This document shows positions 1 through 7,035 of a stretch of 10,658 nt of DNA, in pieces (positions within the stretch are counted from its first letter, which is position 1; each line of letters begins with the position of its first letter). The notes under the pieces were generated by a model. That model was not told the origin of the DNA. It did not search any database and worked only from the letters and a program-made list of their open reading frames with translations. Where the stretch lies: assembly GCA_012728535.1 (NCBI GenBank), contig JAAYEX010000082.1, forward strand, positions 1 through 10,658, given 5' to 3'. This stretch comes from Clostridiaceae bacterium (GTDB lineage: Bacteria; Bacillota; Clostridia; Saccharofermentanales; DTU023). A program made the position numbers and the translations under genes.

Positions 1-1203
1 AATGAAGTGCTCGCAACTTTCGTGGCGGAGGTTTTCCGGTACATTCTGATCAAATTGCAGGAGGAAGATTGCACTGTCATCCGTCTGTGTTGAGAGGAAG
101 TAGGCTCTGTATTCTTTCTTCAGTCGATTTGTCAGATACAAAAGGTCTGTGTCCAGCTTCTGAACTGCAGTGGGGTTTTCTTTTCGTTTTGCCTGTGCCT
201 GGTCTTGCCCCACCAACAAAACTATAATTTGACTTAATCGTGTCTGGTCAAAAAGATAGAGTTTTGAGCTTTCTATCGCTTTCTCCTGGTCTGCCGGATC
301 AGAGCTGAGCAGCAGTTCGAGGAAACTTGTCTGGTGTATATTCTCTCGCTCAACCAGGGTCGCCCTGTTCAAAATATCAAGGGCAATTAAGGATGTAATC
401 GATTCAATGACAAAAAGGCTTTGCGGACGCAATGAATTTTTTGTATCCCAGATCAAAATACTGCCGTAATGAGTATTGTCAAAATAAATCGGAATCGAAT
501 AACGTTTGAGTCCGTTCTCATTAACTGAAATCTCCTGATAGCGATTTCTCTGAGCATGATTCTCTCGGTTGGATAAAATCTGGGTTAGAAGGTTGTGATA
601 ATCTTCTTTGACCAGAATTTTACTTTCTTCGTCAGGACAATGACTGTAGGAATCGCGGAAAATATCATCATGAATGATTACCGGAGACTCTGTTGCCAGA
701 TAAATCTGTTCGGCAATATCCTGCATTCCGCCGCGTTTGAGCATGATCTCGCGTACAGTTTTATTAAAATCATTTATGCGGAACAAAAGGTCCCTTTGCT
801 CTCCGATGATGTGGTTGAAAATTTCCTTGATAAGGTCGCCATAGGGAACTTCCTGAGGAATTCTGATGATGGGGAAACCCAGTTCATCAGCCAGCTTAAG
901 TGCACTTTCGGGTACCGTTTCGATATAGCGCTGAGTCTTGATGCCAAGACCGCAAACGTTTTTTGCGCATAATTCCGGAATCAGACGGTCCAGTAATGAA
1001 ATGTCATCTCTGAACACATAAGCGGTACTAAGAAGAAACTCTCCGGATCGTACCCATTCGAGAACATCCGGCACTTCCATTACGTTTACTGAAACGATGC
1101 TGTTATCGAGACCATTTTCACCGGCAAGAATCTCTGCACCTTTAAGCAGGTCTATTTGAAGAACATCACGAAGAGGTATCGTTATTTTCTTCTTTTCCGT
1201 CAT
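1..1203 (-). CDS. PucR-family transcriptional regulator, partial (C-terminus beyond the window)
   Basis: Reading the minus strand from an ATG at 1203 (or the adjacent in-frame ATG at 1206) gives an open frame of about 401 residues that is still open at base 1. Residues about 8-130 match the PucR N-terminal (purine catabolism regulator) domain: it begins ITIPLRDVLQ, then has the typical VNVMEVPDVLEWVRSGEFLL segment, and ends near FPIIRIPQE. The middle part (about 140-402) resembles the sensor/GGDEF-like region of the PucR/CdaR group. The C-terminal helix-turn-helix expected in this family would lie outside the window. GAGG at 1212-1209 fits the ATG at 1203 better (5-base spacing) than the one at 1206 (2 bases). 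The gene is divergent from the molybdenum hydroxylase operon, so it probably controls it. PucR of Bacillus subtilis activates purine catabolism; the effector of this protein is unknown. Family assignment is firm; target and ligand are inferred. Confidence 0.88.
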   Translation of the reverse strand, partial: MTEKKKITIPLRDVLQIDLLKGAEILAGENGLDNSIVSVNVMEVPDVLEWVRSGEFLLSTAYVFRDDISLLDRLIPELCAKNVCGLGIKTQRYIETVPESALKLADELGFPIIRIPQEVPYGDLIKEIFNHIIGEQRDLLFRINDFNKTVREIMLKRGGMQDIAEQIYLATESPVIIHDDIFRDSYSHCPDEESKILVKEDYHNLLTQILSNRENHAQRNRYQEISVNENGLKRYSIPIYFDNTHYGSILIWDTKNSLRPQSLFVIESITSLIALDILNRATLVERENIHQTSFLELLLSSDPADQEKAIESSKLYLFDQTRLSQIIVLLVGQDQAQAKRKENPTAVQKLDTDLLYLTNRLKKEYRAYFLSTQTDDSAIFLLQFDQNVPENLRHESCEHFI

Positions 1204-1278
1204 CATCGCCTCACTAACTTACTGGAATCTTTCATAAAGTCGCCAGGATTTATTCCGTATTTTCTAGCTACATAATCT

Positions 1279-1284
1279 ATTATA
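1279..1284 (-). promoter_or_regulatory. Candidate -10 box for the PucR-family gene
   Basis: The minus strand reads TATAAT here, about 75 bases before the PucR start. No convincing -35 box lies 16-18 bases upstream, so it may be an activator-dependent or weak promoter. The region is very AT-rich, so a chance match is possible. Confidence 0.3.
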
Positions 1285-1373
1285 TACGATATCACTTTGT
1301 TAATGATTAATAAAATTGTATCAAATATTAAATTTCTTTTGTGAATAGTTGTGAGAGTGCAAAAAGGCTTCTA

Positions 1374-1382
1374 TGATATAAT
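1374..1382 (+). promoter_or_regulatory. Candidate extended -10 promoter for the hydroxylase operon
   Basis: TGATATAAT is a perfect extended -10 element (TGn-TATAAT). Transcription would start near 1389 and give a leader of about 95 bases before the GTG start at 1485. No good -35 box is present at the usual distance. This fits a promoter that relies on the extended -10 or on an activator such as the divergent PucR-family protein. The role is inferred. Confidence 0.45.
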
Positions 1383-1397
1383 AAGAAAGTTCATAAC

Positions 1398-1437
1398 TGC
1401 TCTGCACTGATTGGCTGTTTATCTGTGCATTTGAGCA
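1398..1437 (+). promoter_or_regulatory. Inverted repeat / leader hairpin upstream of the hydroxylase operon
   Basis: Two nested pairs of arms are present: TGCTC (1398-1402) with GAGCA (1433-1437), and TGCAC (1403-1407) with GTGCA (1425-1429). Together they give a 10-bp stem with a 3-base bulge and a 17-base loop. It lies just downstream of the extended -10 at 1374-1382, so it would sit at the 5' end of the leader RNA. It could be an RNA control element or a dyad operator for the PucR-family regulator. The loop contains TTGG, part of the core of the remembered B. subtilis PucR box (WWWCNTTGGTTAA), but the full box does not match. Confidence 0.4.
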
Positions 1438-1460
1438 AGGGTACTTATCAAAAATAATAT
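1431..1460 (+). promoter_or_regulatory. Alternative promoter close to the hydroxylase operon start
   Basis: TTGAGC (1431-1436) and TAATAT (1455-1460) are separated by 18 bases, a plausible sigma-A pair. Transcription would start near 1467, leaving only about 18 bases before the start codon but still including the ribosome binding site. Its -35 box overlaps the right arm of the inverted repeat at 1398-1437, so a protein bound there would block it. Confidence 0.35.
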
Positions 1461-1484
1461 TTTTTGCTGACAAAGGAGGTTTTC

Positions 1485-2342
1485 GTGTTAAGTAAATTTG
1501 ATTATGCAAAACCGCTTGTATTGGAAGAAGCCTTAAATGTATTGTCTAAAAACGAAGGAGACACCTACATTCTGGCAGGTGGCACAGATCTATTGATCGC
1601 CTTGCGCCACAATCTTATCGATGCCAAGCACATCATCGACATCAAGTCCATCCCTGAGTTGGACGTTTTCGAATTCGTTGAAGGTAAAGGCCTCTTGATC
1701 GGGGCTAATGTTGTTTGCAACGCCTTGATCGAGTCCGAGATTGTCAAAGAGAAATACACGGCTTTGCATGACGCTGCTGCTGTATTAGCCACCTACCCAC
1801 TCAGAAACAGAGCCACCTTAGTTGGCAATATCTGTAACGGGTCTCCGGGCGCAGACTTGCCGCCCAGCCTGCTGATTTATGATGCAGAGGTTAAGATTGC
1901 CAGCGCTGAAGGCGAGAGAACTGTACCGCTAAAAGAGTTCTTTACCGGCGTGAAAAAGACACAGCTTGCTGCTAATGAAATGGTTGTCTCGGTTTTCCTA
2001 CCTGATCCGGGCAGCGCTGAAGATAGGAGCTGTTATTATCGTCAGACCCGCCTGAAGGGTCACGACTTATCATCTGTTGGTGTGGCCTGCCGCATTAATG
2101 GTGACGGTAAGGCGGCCATCGGCATCAATGCTGTTGCCATTACACCCCTTCGCCTGACCGCTTTGGAAGATGAACTTAATGCAAAAGGTATCACGGAGGA
2201 GTCCATCGACTGGGCAGCCGAAGAAATTCAAAATCACATCAAGCCCATCTCCGACGTTCGTGCCTCAAAAGAATATCGACTGCACATGGCAGGCGTTTTA
2301 TTAAAACGAGGTCTAACACATCTGATGGAGAAGGAGGCATAA
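1485..2342 (+). CDS. Molybdenum hydroxylase FAD-binding subunit (XdhB/CoxM type)
   Basis: This 285-residue protein is the medium subunit of a xanthine dehydrogenase-family enzyme. It passes electrons from the iron-sulfur subunit to FAD and on to an external acceptor in the cytoplasm. The FAD-binding domain shows AGGTDLL (residues 31-37) and the second flavin motif, TLVGNICNGSPGADLPP (111-127). The C-terminal CO dehydrogenase flavoprotein domain spans about 175-280. Length is normal for the family. The start is GTG at 1485: AAAGGAGG at 1472-1479 lies 5 bases before it, whereas an upstream in-frame TTG at 1464 would have its ribosome binding site inside the gene. It is the first gene of a three-gene operon, with 4 bases before the next gene. 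The family is firm; the substrate is decided by the molybdenum subunit and is not known. Confidence 0.93.
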   Translation: MLSKFDYAKPLVLEEALNVLSKNEGDTYILAGGTDLLIALRHNLIDAKHIIDIKSIPELDVFEFVEGKGLLIGANVVCNALIESEIVKEKYTALHDAAAVLATYPLRNRATLVGNICNGSPGADLPPSLLIYDAEVKIASAEGERTVPLKEFFTGVKKTQLAANEMVVSVFLPDPGSAEDRSCYYRQTRLKGHDLSSVGVACRINGDGKAAIGINAVAITPLRLTALEDELNAKGITEESIDWAAEEIQNHIKPISDVRASKEYRLHMAGVLLKRGLTHLMEKEA

Positions 2343-2346
2343 TAAC

Positions 2347-2895
2347 ATGACGAAAGTAGATGAAAAAGATCTGTGCGCCATGGAACAAGCGCATATAAAC
2401 TCGAAAGAAAGACTGGTCACTCTTACCTGCACGGTTAATAATGAAGCAGTTTCAGAGGACATCGATCCTACAATGCTTCTTCTTCACTTCCTGCGTGACA
2501 AACTGAAGCTGTTCGGAACGAAGGAAGCCTGCGGTGAAGGTGAATGTGGAGCATGCACCATTGTAATGAACGGTGAAGCTGTCAACTCCTGCCTGGTTCT
2601 GGCTATTGAAGCACAGGGCGCTGTAATCACAACCGTAGAAGGTTTGTCCAAGGGCGGCGAACTCAGTATCCTCCAACAGGAATTTATCAACGGCGACGCA
2701 CTGCAATGCGGCTTCTGCACACCCGGCTTTTTAATGTCTGCGCGTGCTTTGCTCGACAGAGTACCTGATCCGACAGATGAGGAAATCATCGAAGGCATGT
2801 CAGGTAACCTGTGTCGCTGCACCGGTTATCGCCAGATTTTCGAAGCAGTCAAAAGAGCTGCTAAGCGAGAGAGAGAGGAGTTGAGCCGTTCATGA
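2347..2895 (+). CDS. Molybdenum hydroxylase [2Fe-2S] subunit (XdhC/CoxS type)
   Basis: This 182-residue small subunit carries both iron-sulfur clusters that link the molybdenum centre to FAD. The plant-ferredoxin-type cluster is bound by Cys62, Cys67, Cys70 and Cys82 (in ACGEGECGAC and NSC). The second cluster, in the all-helical domain, is bound by Cys121, Cys124, Cys156 and Cys158 (QCGFCTPG and NLCRCTGYR). All eight ligands are present. AGGAGG at 2332-2337 lies 9 bases before the ATG. The protein has about 20 more residues at the N-terminus than a typical family member, including Cys10. A second ATG at 2380 (residue 12) lacks a good ribosome binding site, so the longer form is preferred. 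The stop overlaps the next start in ATGA (2892-2895), which suggests translational coupling and equal subunit amounts. Confidence 0.94.
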   Translation: MTKVDEKDLCAMEQAHINSKERLVTLTCTVNNEAVSEDIDPTMLLLHFLRDKLKLFGTKEACGEGECGACTIVMNGEAVNSCLVLAIEAQGAVITTVEGLSKGGELSILQQEFINGDALQCGFCTPGFLMSARALLDRVPDPTDEEIIEGMSGNLCRCTGYRQIFEAVKRAAKREREELSRS

Positions 2896-5306
2896 CATAT
2901 AAAGAAGAATTATACAGCTGCACTTATCAGTCATGCGAAGATTACAAGTCAAAATATAAACACATAGGTAAACCTTATGAGCGTAAGGAAGCCATGGAAA
3001 AAGTTACCGGGCATGCCCGCTACGCTTTTGACATGGAAGTTCCCGGTATGCTTTATGCTAAAGTCCTGCACTCACCACATGCCAGGGCAAAGATAGTCAG
3101 TATCGACACCAGCAAGGCTAAAGCGCTTCCGGGCGTTAAAGCAGTCCTGACAGGTGATGATTCCGACTTGCTCGTGGGTCTCTACATGGAGGACAAATGG
3201 GTACTGGCTAAAGGTGAAACCCGTTATCAGGGTGAAGCTGTAGCAGCAGTCGCTGCCACAAGCGAAGCACTCGCCGAACAGGCATTGGCTCTCATTGATG
3301 TAGAGTACGAAGTCCTGGAACCTGTAGTGGGACTGGACAAGGCACTCGAAGCAAATATTCTTGTTCACGAGAATATTGCGGAAATAAATCACGTTAAAGG
3401 TGTTTTCTTCCCCCAGCCCAACAGCAATATTGCCAGCCTTAACAGAAGCAGAAAAGGAGATTTGGATAAGGGTTTTGCAGAGGCAAACCACATTCTTGAA
3501 AGTGAATTCTCCCTGCCTGCAGTAGCCCACGTACCGATTGAGACACATGTCGCGATCGCACAATATGATCCTTTCACCGGCCGTATCAAGATAATATCTT
3601 CTGCCCAGTCTCCTTTTGCACTGAGGCAAATGCTGGCTTCAACACTTAAGATAAAAGAATCAGATATTGAAGTTCAGGTACCCTATGTTGGCGGCGCTTT
3701 CGGCGGTAAGGCCGGTATCCATCTGGAACCCCTGCTTTGCCTCCTTTCCCGCGAAGCAAACGGTGCACCGGTTAAGCTCAAGCTTACCCGTGAACAGGAA
3801 TTCAACTACACAGCTACACGTGCAGCCATGAGAGGCAAGATCAGAACCGGCGTTAAAGAAGACGGCACAATGGTCGCAGCTGACATCGTTTATGACTGGG
3901 ACAGCGGTGCATACGCCGACTATGGCGTCAACGTCGGCAAGACAGCCGTATATGGCGGGCTTGGACCGTATGATGTTGATAATGCTTCGATCGTCTCCAA
4001 TACGATCTACACCAACAAGGTATACAGCACGGCCTATAGGGGATTCGGTCACCTCGAAACCTTATGGACAGTTGAGCGTCAGATCGATATCCTTTCACAG
4101 AAACTCGGCATTGATCCTTATGAATTCAGGATGAAAAACTTGCTCAGGGTCGGAGATCTCACCATGACCGGTGAACTGATGACAGCAAGCACCGGCAGCC
4201 CTGTTGACTGCCTCCAGGCCGCTGTTAAGGAAATCGGCTGGAAGGGCCGCAAGAGTGAAGCCGAGCGTGCAGCTGAGTGGAAGACCGGCAAGGTGCGCGG
4301 AACAGGCTTTGCAATGGTTCAAAAAGCACCGGCTATGCCTCCTAACGCAGCATCATCAATCATCATGCAGATGCAGGGTGACGGACATGTCAAGGTTATG
4401 GTCGGCGGCATTGACTATGGCCAGGGCCTGATGACCGCAGTATCTCAGATCACTGCTCAGGAGCTCGATCTGCCGATGGACATGATCGAAGTTGTCAGGG
4501 GTGTAAACACTGAAACTAACCCTTATGACTGGAATACAGTTGCCTCCAAGTACGCCTTCATGGGTGGTAATGCCACTATAAAGGCTGCCCGCAACATGGT
4601 TGACCAGATGAAGGACATTGCCGGACAGATACTACGTCTCACCAAAGAATCACTGGATCACGGGGATGGTTATATTTTCTACAAACATGACCCCACCGTC
4701 CGTGTAGCTTACAAAGATATGGCTTACGGCTACGCCTATCCCAATGGCAACGGCATCGGCGGACCCCTGATTTCTCACGGCTATTTCACCGCTGAGAGAC
4801 TGACTAACCTGGATCCGGAAACCGGACAGGGAACACCTGCGCTGGCCTGGACTTTTGGTTGCCACGCTGTTGATATCGAAGTAGACGTACACTCAGGAGA
4901 GATCACCGTTCTGAAAGTTGCCTCAGCCTTTGACTGTGGTCAGGTTCTTAACGAAAGAATGGTCTACAGCCAAGTTATGGGTGGTGTTGTCCAGGGCATC
5001 GGCTCAGCCATTCTGGAAGGCTACAAGTTCAGTGATGATAACGTTCTTCTTAATCCATCATTTACGGATAACAAAATCCCGACAATGAAGGATATGCCGC
5101 TTGAAGTTGTACCGATCTATATCGAAAACCCGCAGCTTGATGGCCCATATGGCGCCAGAGGTGTTGCGGAGCATACGATGATCTCCATTCCTTCAGCTAT
5201 CGGCAACGCGCTTTACGATGCTACAGGAATTAACTTCTACCGTCTGCCGCTTACTCCTGAGAATGTTGCTCTCGGTATTAAGAGTGGAGAAAAAGATATT
5301 TATTAA
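2892..5306 (+). CDS. Molybdenum hydroxylase molybdopterin-binding catalytic subunit (xanthine dehydrogenase family)
   Basis: This 804-residue large subunit binds molybdopterin cytosine dinucleotide or a similar cofactor and hydroxylates its substrate with oxygen from water. The N-terminal aldehyde oxidase/xanthine dehydrogenase a/b hammerhead domain starts near residue 25 (IGKPYERKEAMEKVTG). Cofactor motifs are GGAFGGK (267-273), DYGQG (508-512) and QVMGGVVQGIG (694-704). The loop AYRGFG (381-386) corresponds to bovine AFRGFG with Phe914. The catalytic base is Glu760 in GARGVAEH (bovine Glu1261). Gln239 matches bovine Gln767 at the same spacing. Bovine Glu802 and Arg880, which hold purines, align by eye with Ala274 and Thr351, so classical xanthine binding is doubtful. 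A glycine in place of the CoxL active-site cysteine excludes CO dehydrogenase. GAGGAG lies upstream of the ATG, which overlaps the previous stop by 4 bases. No cofactor-maturation gene is in the window. Confidence 0.93.
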   Translation: MTYKEELYSCTYQSCEDYKSKYKHIGKPYERKEAMEKVTGHARYAFDMEVPGMLYAKVLHSPHARAKIVSIDTSKAKALPGVKAVLTGDDSDLLVGLYMEDKWVLAKGETRYQGEAVAAVAATSEALAEQALALIDVEYEVLEPVVGLDKALEANILVHENIAEINHVKGVFFPQPNSNIASLNRSRKGDLDKGFAEANHILESEFSLPAVAHVPIETHVAIAQYDPFTGRIKIISSAQSPFALRQMLASTLKIKESDIEVQVPYVGGAFGGKAGIHLEPLLCLLSREANGAPVKLKLTREQEFNYTATRAAMRGKIRTGVKEDGTMVAADIVYDWDSGAYADYGVNVGKTAVYGGLGPYDVDNASIVSNTIYTNKVYSTAYRGFGHLETLWTVERQIDILSQKLGIDPYEFRMKNLLRVGDLTMTGELMTASTGSPVDCLQAAVKEIGWKGRKSEAERAAEWKTGKVRGTGFAMVQKAPAMPPNAASSIIMQMQGDGHVKVMVGGIDYGQGLMTAVSQITAQELDLPMDMIEVVRGVNTETNPYDWNTVASKYAFMGGNATIKAARNMVDQMKDIAGQILRLTKESLDHGDGYIFYKHDPTVRVAYKDMAYGYAYPNGNGIGGPLISHGYFTAERLTNLDPETGQGTPALAWTFGCHAVDIEVDVHSGEITVLKVASAFDCGQVLNERMVYSQVMGGVVQGIGSAILEGYKFSDDNVLLNPSFTDNKIPTMKDMPLEVVPIYIENPQLDGPYGARGVAEHTMISIPSAIGNALYDATGINFYRLPLTPENVALGIKSGEKDIY

Positions 5307-5355
5307 TTACTTTTCAAGGATGGCCTGTCGAGGCGTATCTTCTTGATTAGACTAA

Positions 5356-5387
5356 AAAACCGCGGCTGACTTGTCGGCCGCGGTTTT
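5356..5387. terminator. Bidirectional rho-independent terminator
   Basis: A perfect 11-bp stem (AAAACCGCGGC at 5356-5366 with GCCGCGGTTTT at 5377-5387) encloses a 10-base loop. Reading right it is followed by a T-rich tract (TTTTCTTTTG); reading left, by a run of six T. It lies 49 bases after the hydroxylase stop and 24 bases after the bioY stop, so it can end both convergent operons. Confidence 0.92.
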
Positions 5388-5411
5388 CTTTTGTTTAAAT
5401 TATGAAAAACT

Positions 5412-5936
5412 TTAGACGGACAGAACAGGGCGCAGTCTGCGCTCCAGGGTTAAGGCAAGAACAATTTTAAGGACATCTCCCGGTAGGAAAATCAACATTC
5501 CGGAAAACAAGATACTTTGAAGTGACATCACCTGGCCCGAAACGTAGCGAAGAATGAGAGCCATGTAAGGCAAACCGATAAGATAGGTCAAAAGCGAAAC
5601 CGCTGCGACATTTATCATTTTTTGCAAACTACTGTCCCCCCTGCGTTTGGTCAGATAGGCAAGTAAGACAGCAGCGGGAATGAAGGCAAGAACAAAGCCG
5701 AATGAAGGCGACAGGACTGCAGATGCGCCGGCAAAAATGAGCTTCAACATAAGATGCAGAAGGGTCGCATATAAGGCAGCATAAGGCTTCAGCAACAATC
5801 CGCTCAGCAGGACAAACATGGTTTGCAAGGTGAATGGGACCGGTCCCAGAGGAATACGGATCAAGCCACCGACAAAAATCAAGCCACCCAGCAAGGCTGC
5901 CAGGACCAGAGCATGCGTTCTCCCATTAATTCTCAA
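5412..5936 (-). CDS. bioY: BioY biotin transporter, substrate-binding (S) component
   Basis: This 174-residue membrane protein has about six hydrophobic segments and the BioY signature PLGPVPFTLQTMFVLLSGLL near residues 29-48. PSFGF (77-81) and LPGDVLK (151-157) are also typical. BioY proteins bind biotin with high affinity and import it, usually with an energy-coupling ECF module (two ATPases and a transmembrane T protein), none of which is in this window; a shared module elsewhere is likely. The start is a TTG at 5936, one base after the birA stop. AAGGAG at 5949-5944, inside the end of birA, lies 7 bases before it, and no ATG or GTG alternative in this frame is near. The gene is therefore translationally coupled to birA and shares its promoter and BirA operator. 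The terminator at 5356-5387 ends the operon. Confidence 0.93.
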   Translation of the reverse strand: MRINGRTHALVLAALLGGLIFVGGLIRIPLGPVPFTLQTMFVLLSGLLLKPYAALYATLLHLMLKLIFAGASAVLSPSFGFVLAFIPAAVLLAYLTKRRGDSSLQKMINVAAVSLLTYLIGLPYMALILRYVSGQVMSLQSILFSGMLIFLPGDVLKIVLALTLERRLRPVLSV

Positions 5937-5937
5937 A

Positions 5938-6894
5938 CTAATACTCCTTAATCCTCACTTCTCCGGATGAGAGTTCTACCGCCTGGCCATCTTCGTAATA
6001 GATGAGACCGCCATCGTCCGATATATCCTCAGGAATTATCGTTTTACCTGAATCCAACGTGACTTCACGACCGAGAATAAAACAGCGGTCTCGATATTCA
6101 TTGAGGTAGGAGCGAGAAGGCAAGAGTCCGATCATCTCTGCAATTTCATTGCTGATTTCAGCGACAAGTCTGTTGGGGTTAATGCTGCCTTTTCCATCAG
6201 TGACACTGCCGGCTTTATCTCTGATCTCCTCCGGGAAACCCTCTTTGGGTGGTGTGAGATTAATGCCGATGCCGACTACAAGAGAGAGTGTCTGTCCTGA
6301 CTCCAGATTTGTTACAGCCTCTGTCAAAATGCCACAGATTTTCTTATCCCTGTAGAAAAGGTCATTCACCCACTTGATTCCGACTTCTATCCCGAAAGTC
6401 CTTTCCAACACCCGGGCGACAGCAACTGCCGCCATTGTCGTCAGGGTAACCGGGCTTTCTTTTTTCTCCCAGGGAAAAGCAAGCGAAAAGTAAAGCCCGC
6501 TGCCTGCCGGCGAGTGGAAGCTACGGCCATGTCTGCCACGTCCCGCAGTTTGCCTGGCTGCACTTATCAGATAGGTCTTGCCGTCTCCAAGCTTTTGCTT
6601 GGCCAAGGTGTTGGTCGATTCCAGCTCATCATAAACAAGGACTTCCGTGCCTTCCCATTCGGACGATAGCATGCTCTCGATCCCGAACTGTGACAGTTTT
6701 TGTGTCTCCGCCGTTAACTCATAGCCAAGATTCTTCACTCCGGAAATCGAATAAGCTTCCCTTCTCAGGGTATCTACCGCCTTCCACACCGCAGAACGGC
6801 TTAGGTCGAGTCGGTCAGAAATCTCTTCACCGGAAAGACTGCCACCCGCTTCCCGCAGCATTTTTAAAACTTTAGTAGCTGGGCTGTATTCCAT
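5938..6894 (-). CDS. birA: Bifunctional biotin-protein ligase and biotin operon repressor
   Basis: This protein (318 residues) makes biotinyl-AMP, transfers biotin to a lysine of carboxylase or decarboxylase carrier domains, and in its liganded form represses biotin genes. A winged helix-turn-helix covers about residues 5-60 (SGEEISDRLDLSRSAVWKAV). The ligase domain shows ESTN (92-95), the nucleotide/biotin loop GRGRHGR (118-124), KWVND (174-178) with the conserved lysine, and GIGIN (208-212). A small SH3-like C-terminal domain follows from about 270. The ATG at 6894 is preferred: GGAGG at 6906-6902 is 7 bases from it but only 1 base from the alternative ATG at 6900, which would add two residues. 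The gene heads the birA-bioY operon, and a BirA operator lies upstream at 6931-6961, so autoregulation is likely. Confidence 0.95.
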   Translation of the reverse strand: MEYSPATKVLKMLREAGGSLSGEEISDRLDLSRSAVWKAVDTLRREAYSISGVKNLGYELTAETQKLSQFGIESMLSSEWEGTEVLVYDELESTNTLAKQKLGDGKTYLISAARQTAGRGRHGRSFHSPAGSGLYFSLAFPWEKKESPVTLTTMAAVAVARVLERTFGIEVGIKWVNDLFYRDKKICGILTEAVTNLESGQTLSLVVGIGINLTPPKEGFPEEIRDKAGSVTDGKGSINPNRLVAEISNEIAEMIGLLPSRSYLNEYRDRCFILGREVTLDSGKTIIPEDISDDGGLIYYEDGQAVELSSGEVRIKEY

Positions 6895-6908
6895 ATTCAT
6901 ACCTCCAA

Positions 6909-6937
6909 ATTATGAAAGCTAAAGCAGCTATTGTCAA
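6909..6937 (-). promoter_or_regulatory. birA-bioY promoter
   Basis: On the minus strand, TTGACA (6937-6932) and CATAAT (6914-6909) are separated by exactly 17 bases, an almost perfect sigma-A promoter. The -35 box lies inside one arm of the BirA operator, so bound BirA would exclude RNA polymerase. Transcription should begin near 6904-6900, at or inside the ribosome binding site, which would leave almost no leader. Confidence 0.85.
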
Positions 6938-6961
6938 CCTGTTTTTCAATTAGGTAGACAA
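6931..6961. promoter_or_regulatory. BirA operator
   Basis: TTGTCAACCT (6931-6940) and AGGTAGACAA (6952-6961) are inverted arms that match at 9 of 10 positions, with an 11-base spacer. This fits the remembered BirA-box form TTGTnAACC ... GGTTnACAA; with 9-base arms the gap is 13, slightly short of the 14-16 usually given. It overlaps the birA -35 box. It also lies upstream of the divergent LysR gene, about 20 bases before that gene's weak candidate -35, so an effect on that gene is possible but less likely. Confidence 0.85.
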
Positions 6962-6980
6962 CTGAAGAACCTTCGTTTAT

Positions 6981-7010
6981 TTGGCTTCAAAGATATTTTT
7001 GTTGTATCCT
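6981..7010 (+). promoter_or_regulatory. Weak candidate promoter for the LysR-family gene
   Basis: TTGGCT (6981-6986) and TATCCT (7005-7010) are 18 bases apart. Both boxes are imperfect. A ribosome binding site, AAAGAGG at 7024-7030, follows 5 bases before the ATG at 7036. LysR genes are often autoregulated, but no clear T-N11-A dyad was identified here. Confidence 0.3.
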
Positions 7011-7035
7011 GAACGTAATAGATAAAGAGGCAATT

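Noticed and set aside
595..972. Open frame of 125 codons on the plus strand
   Set aside because: It is antisense to the PucR-family gene, whose domain match is clear, and the translation resembles no known family.
1300..1310. Palindrome TTAAT-G-ATTAA as a PucR operator
   Set aside because: It is short and made only of A and T around one G, in a very AT-rich region, so chance is a sufficient explanation.
1389..1484. Molybdenum cofactor or purine riboswitch in the hydroxylase leader
   Set aside because: The leader is only about 95 bases, and no purine-riboswitch core or multi-stem cofactor fold was seen; only one hairpin is supported.
2484..2822. Minus-strand open frame of 112 codons
   Set aside because: It is antisense to the [2Fe-2S] subunit, in which all eight cluster cysteines are conserved.
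3072..3629. Open frame of 185 codons on the minus strand
   Set aside because: It lies wholly inside the catalytic subunit gene, is cysteine-rich in a way typical of antisense reading of a GC-balanced gene, and has no recognisable domain.
2892..5306. Carbon monoxide dehydrogenase (CoxL)
   Set aside because: The active-site loop reads AYRGFG and lacks the cysteine of the CoxL AYRCSFR loop.
6964..6991. Small inverted repeats (GAAG/CTTC and TTTG/CAAA) as LysR binding sites
   Set aside because: The arms are only 4 bases long and do not form a T-N11-A dyad at a sensible position.
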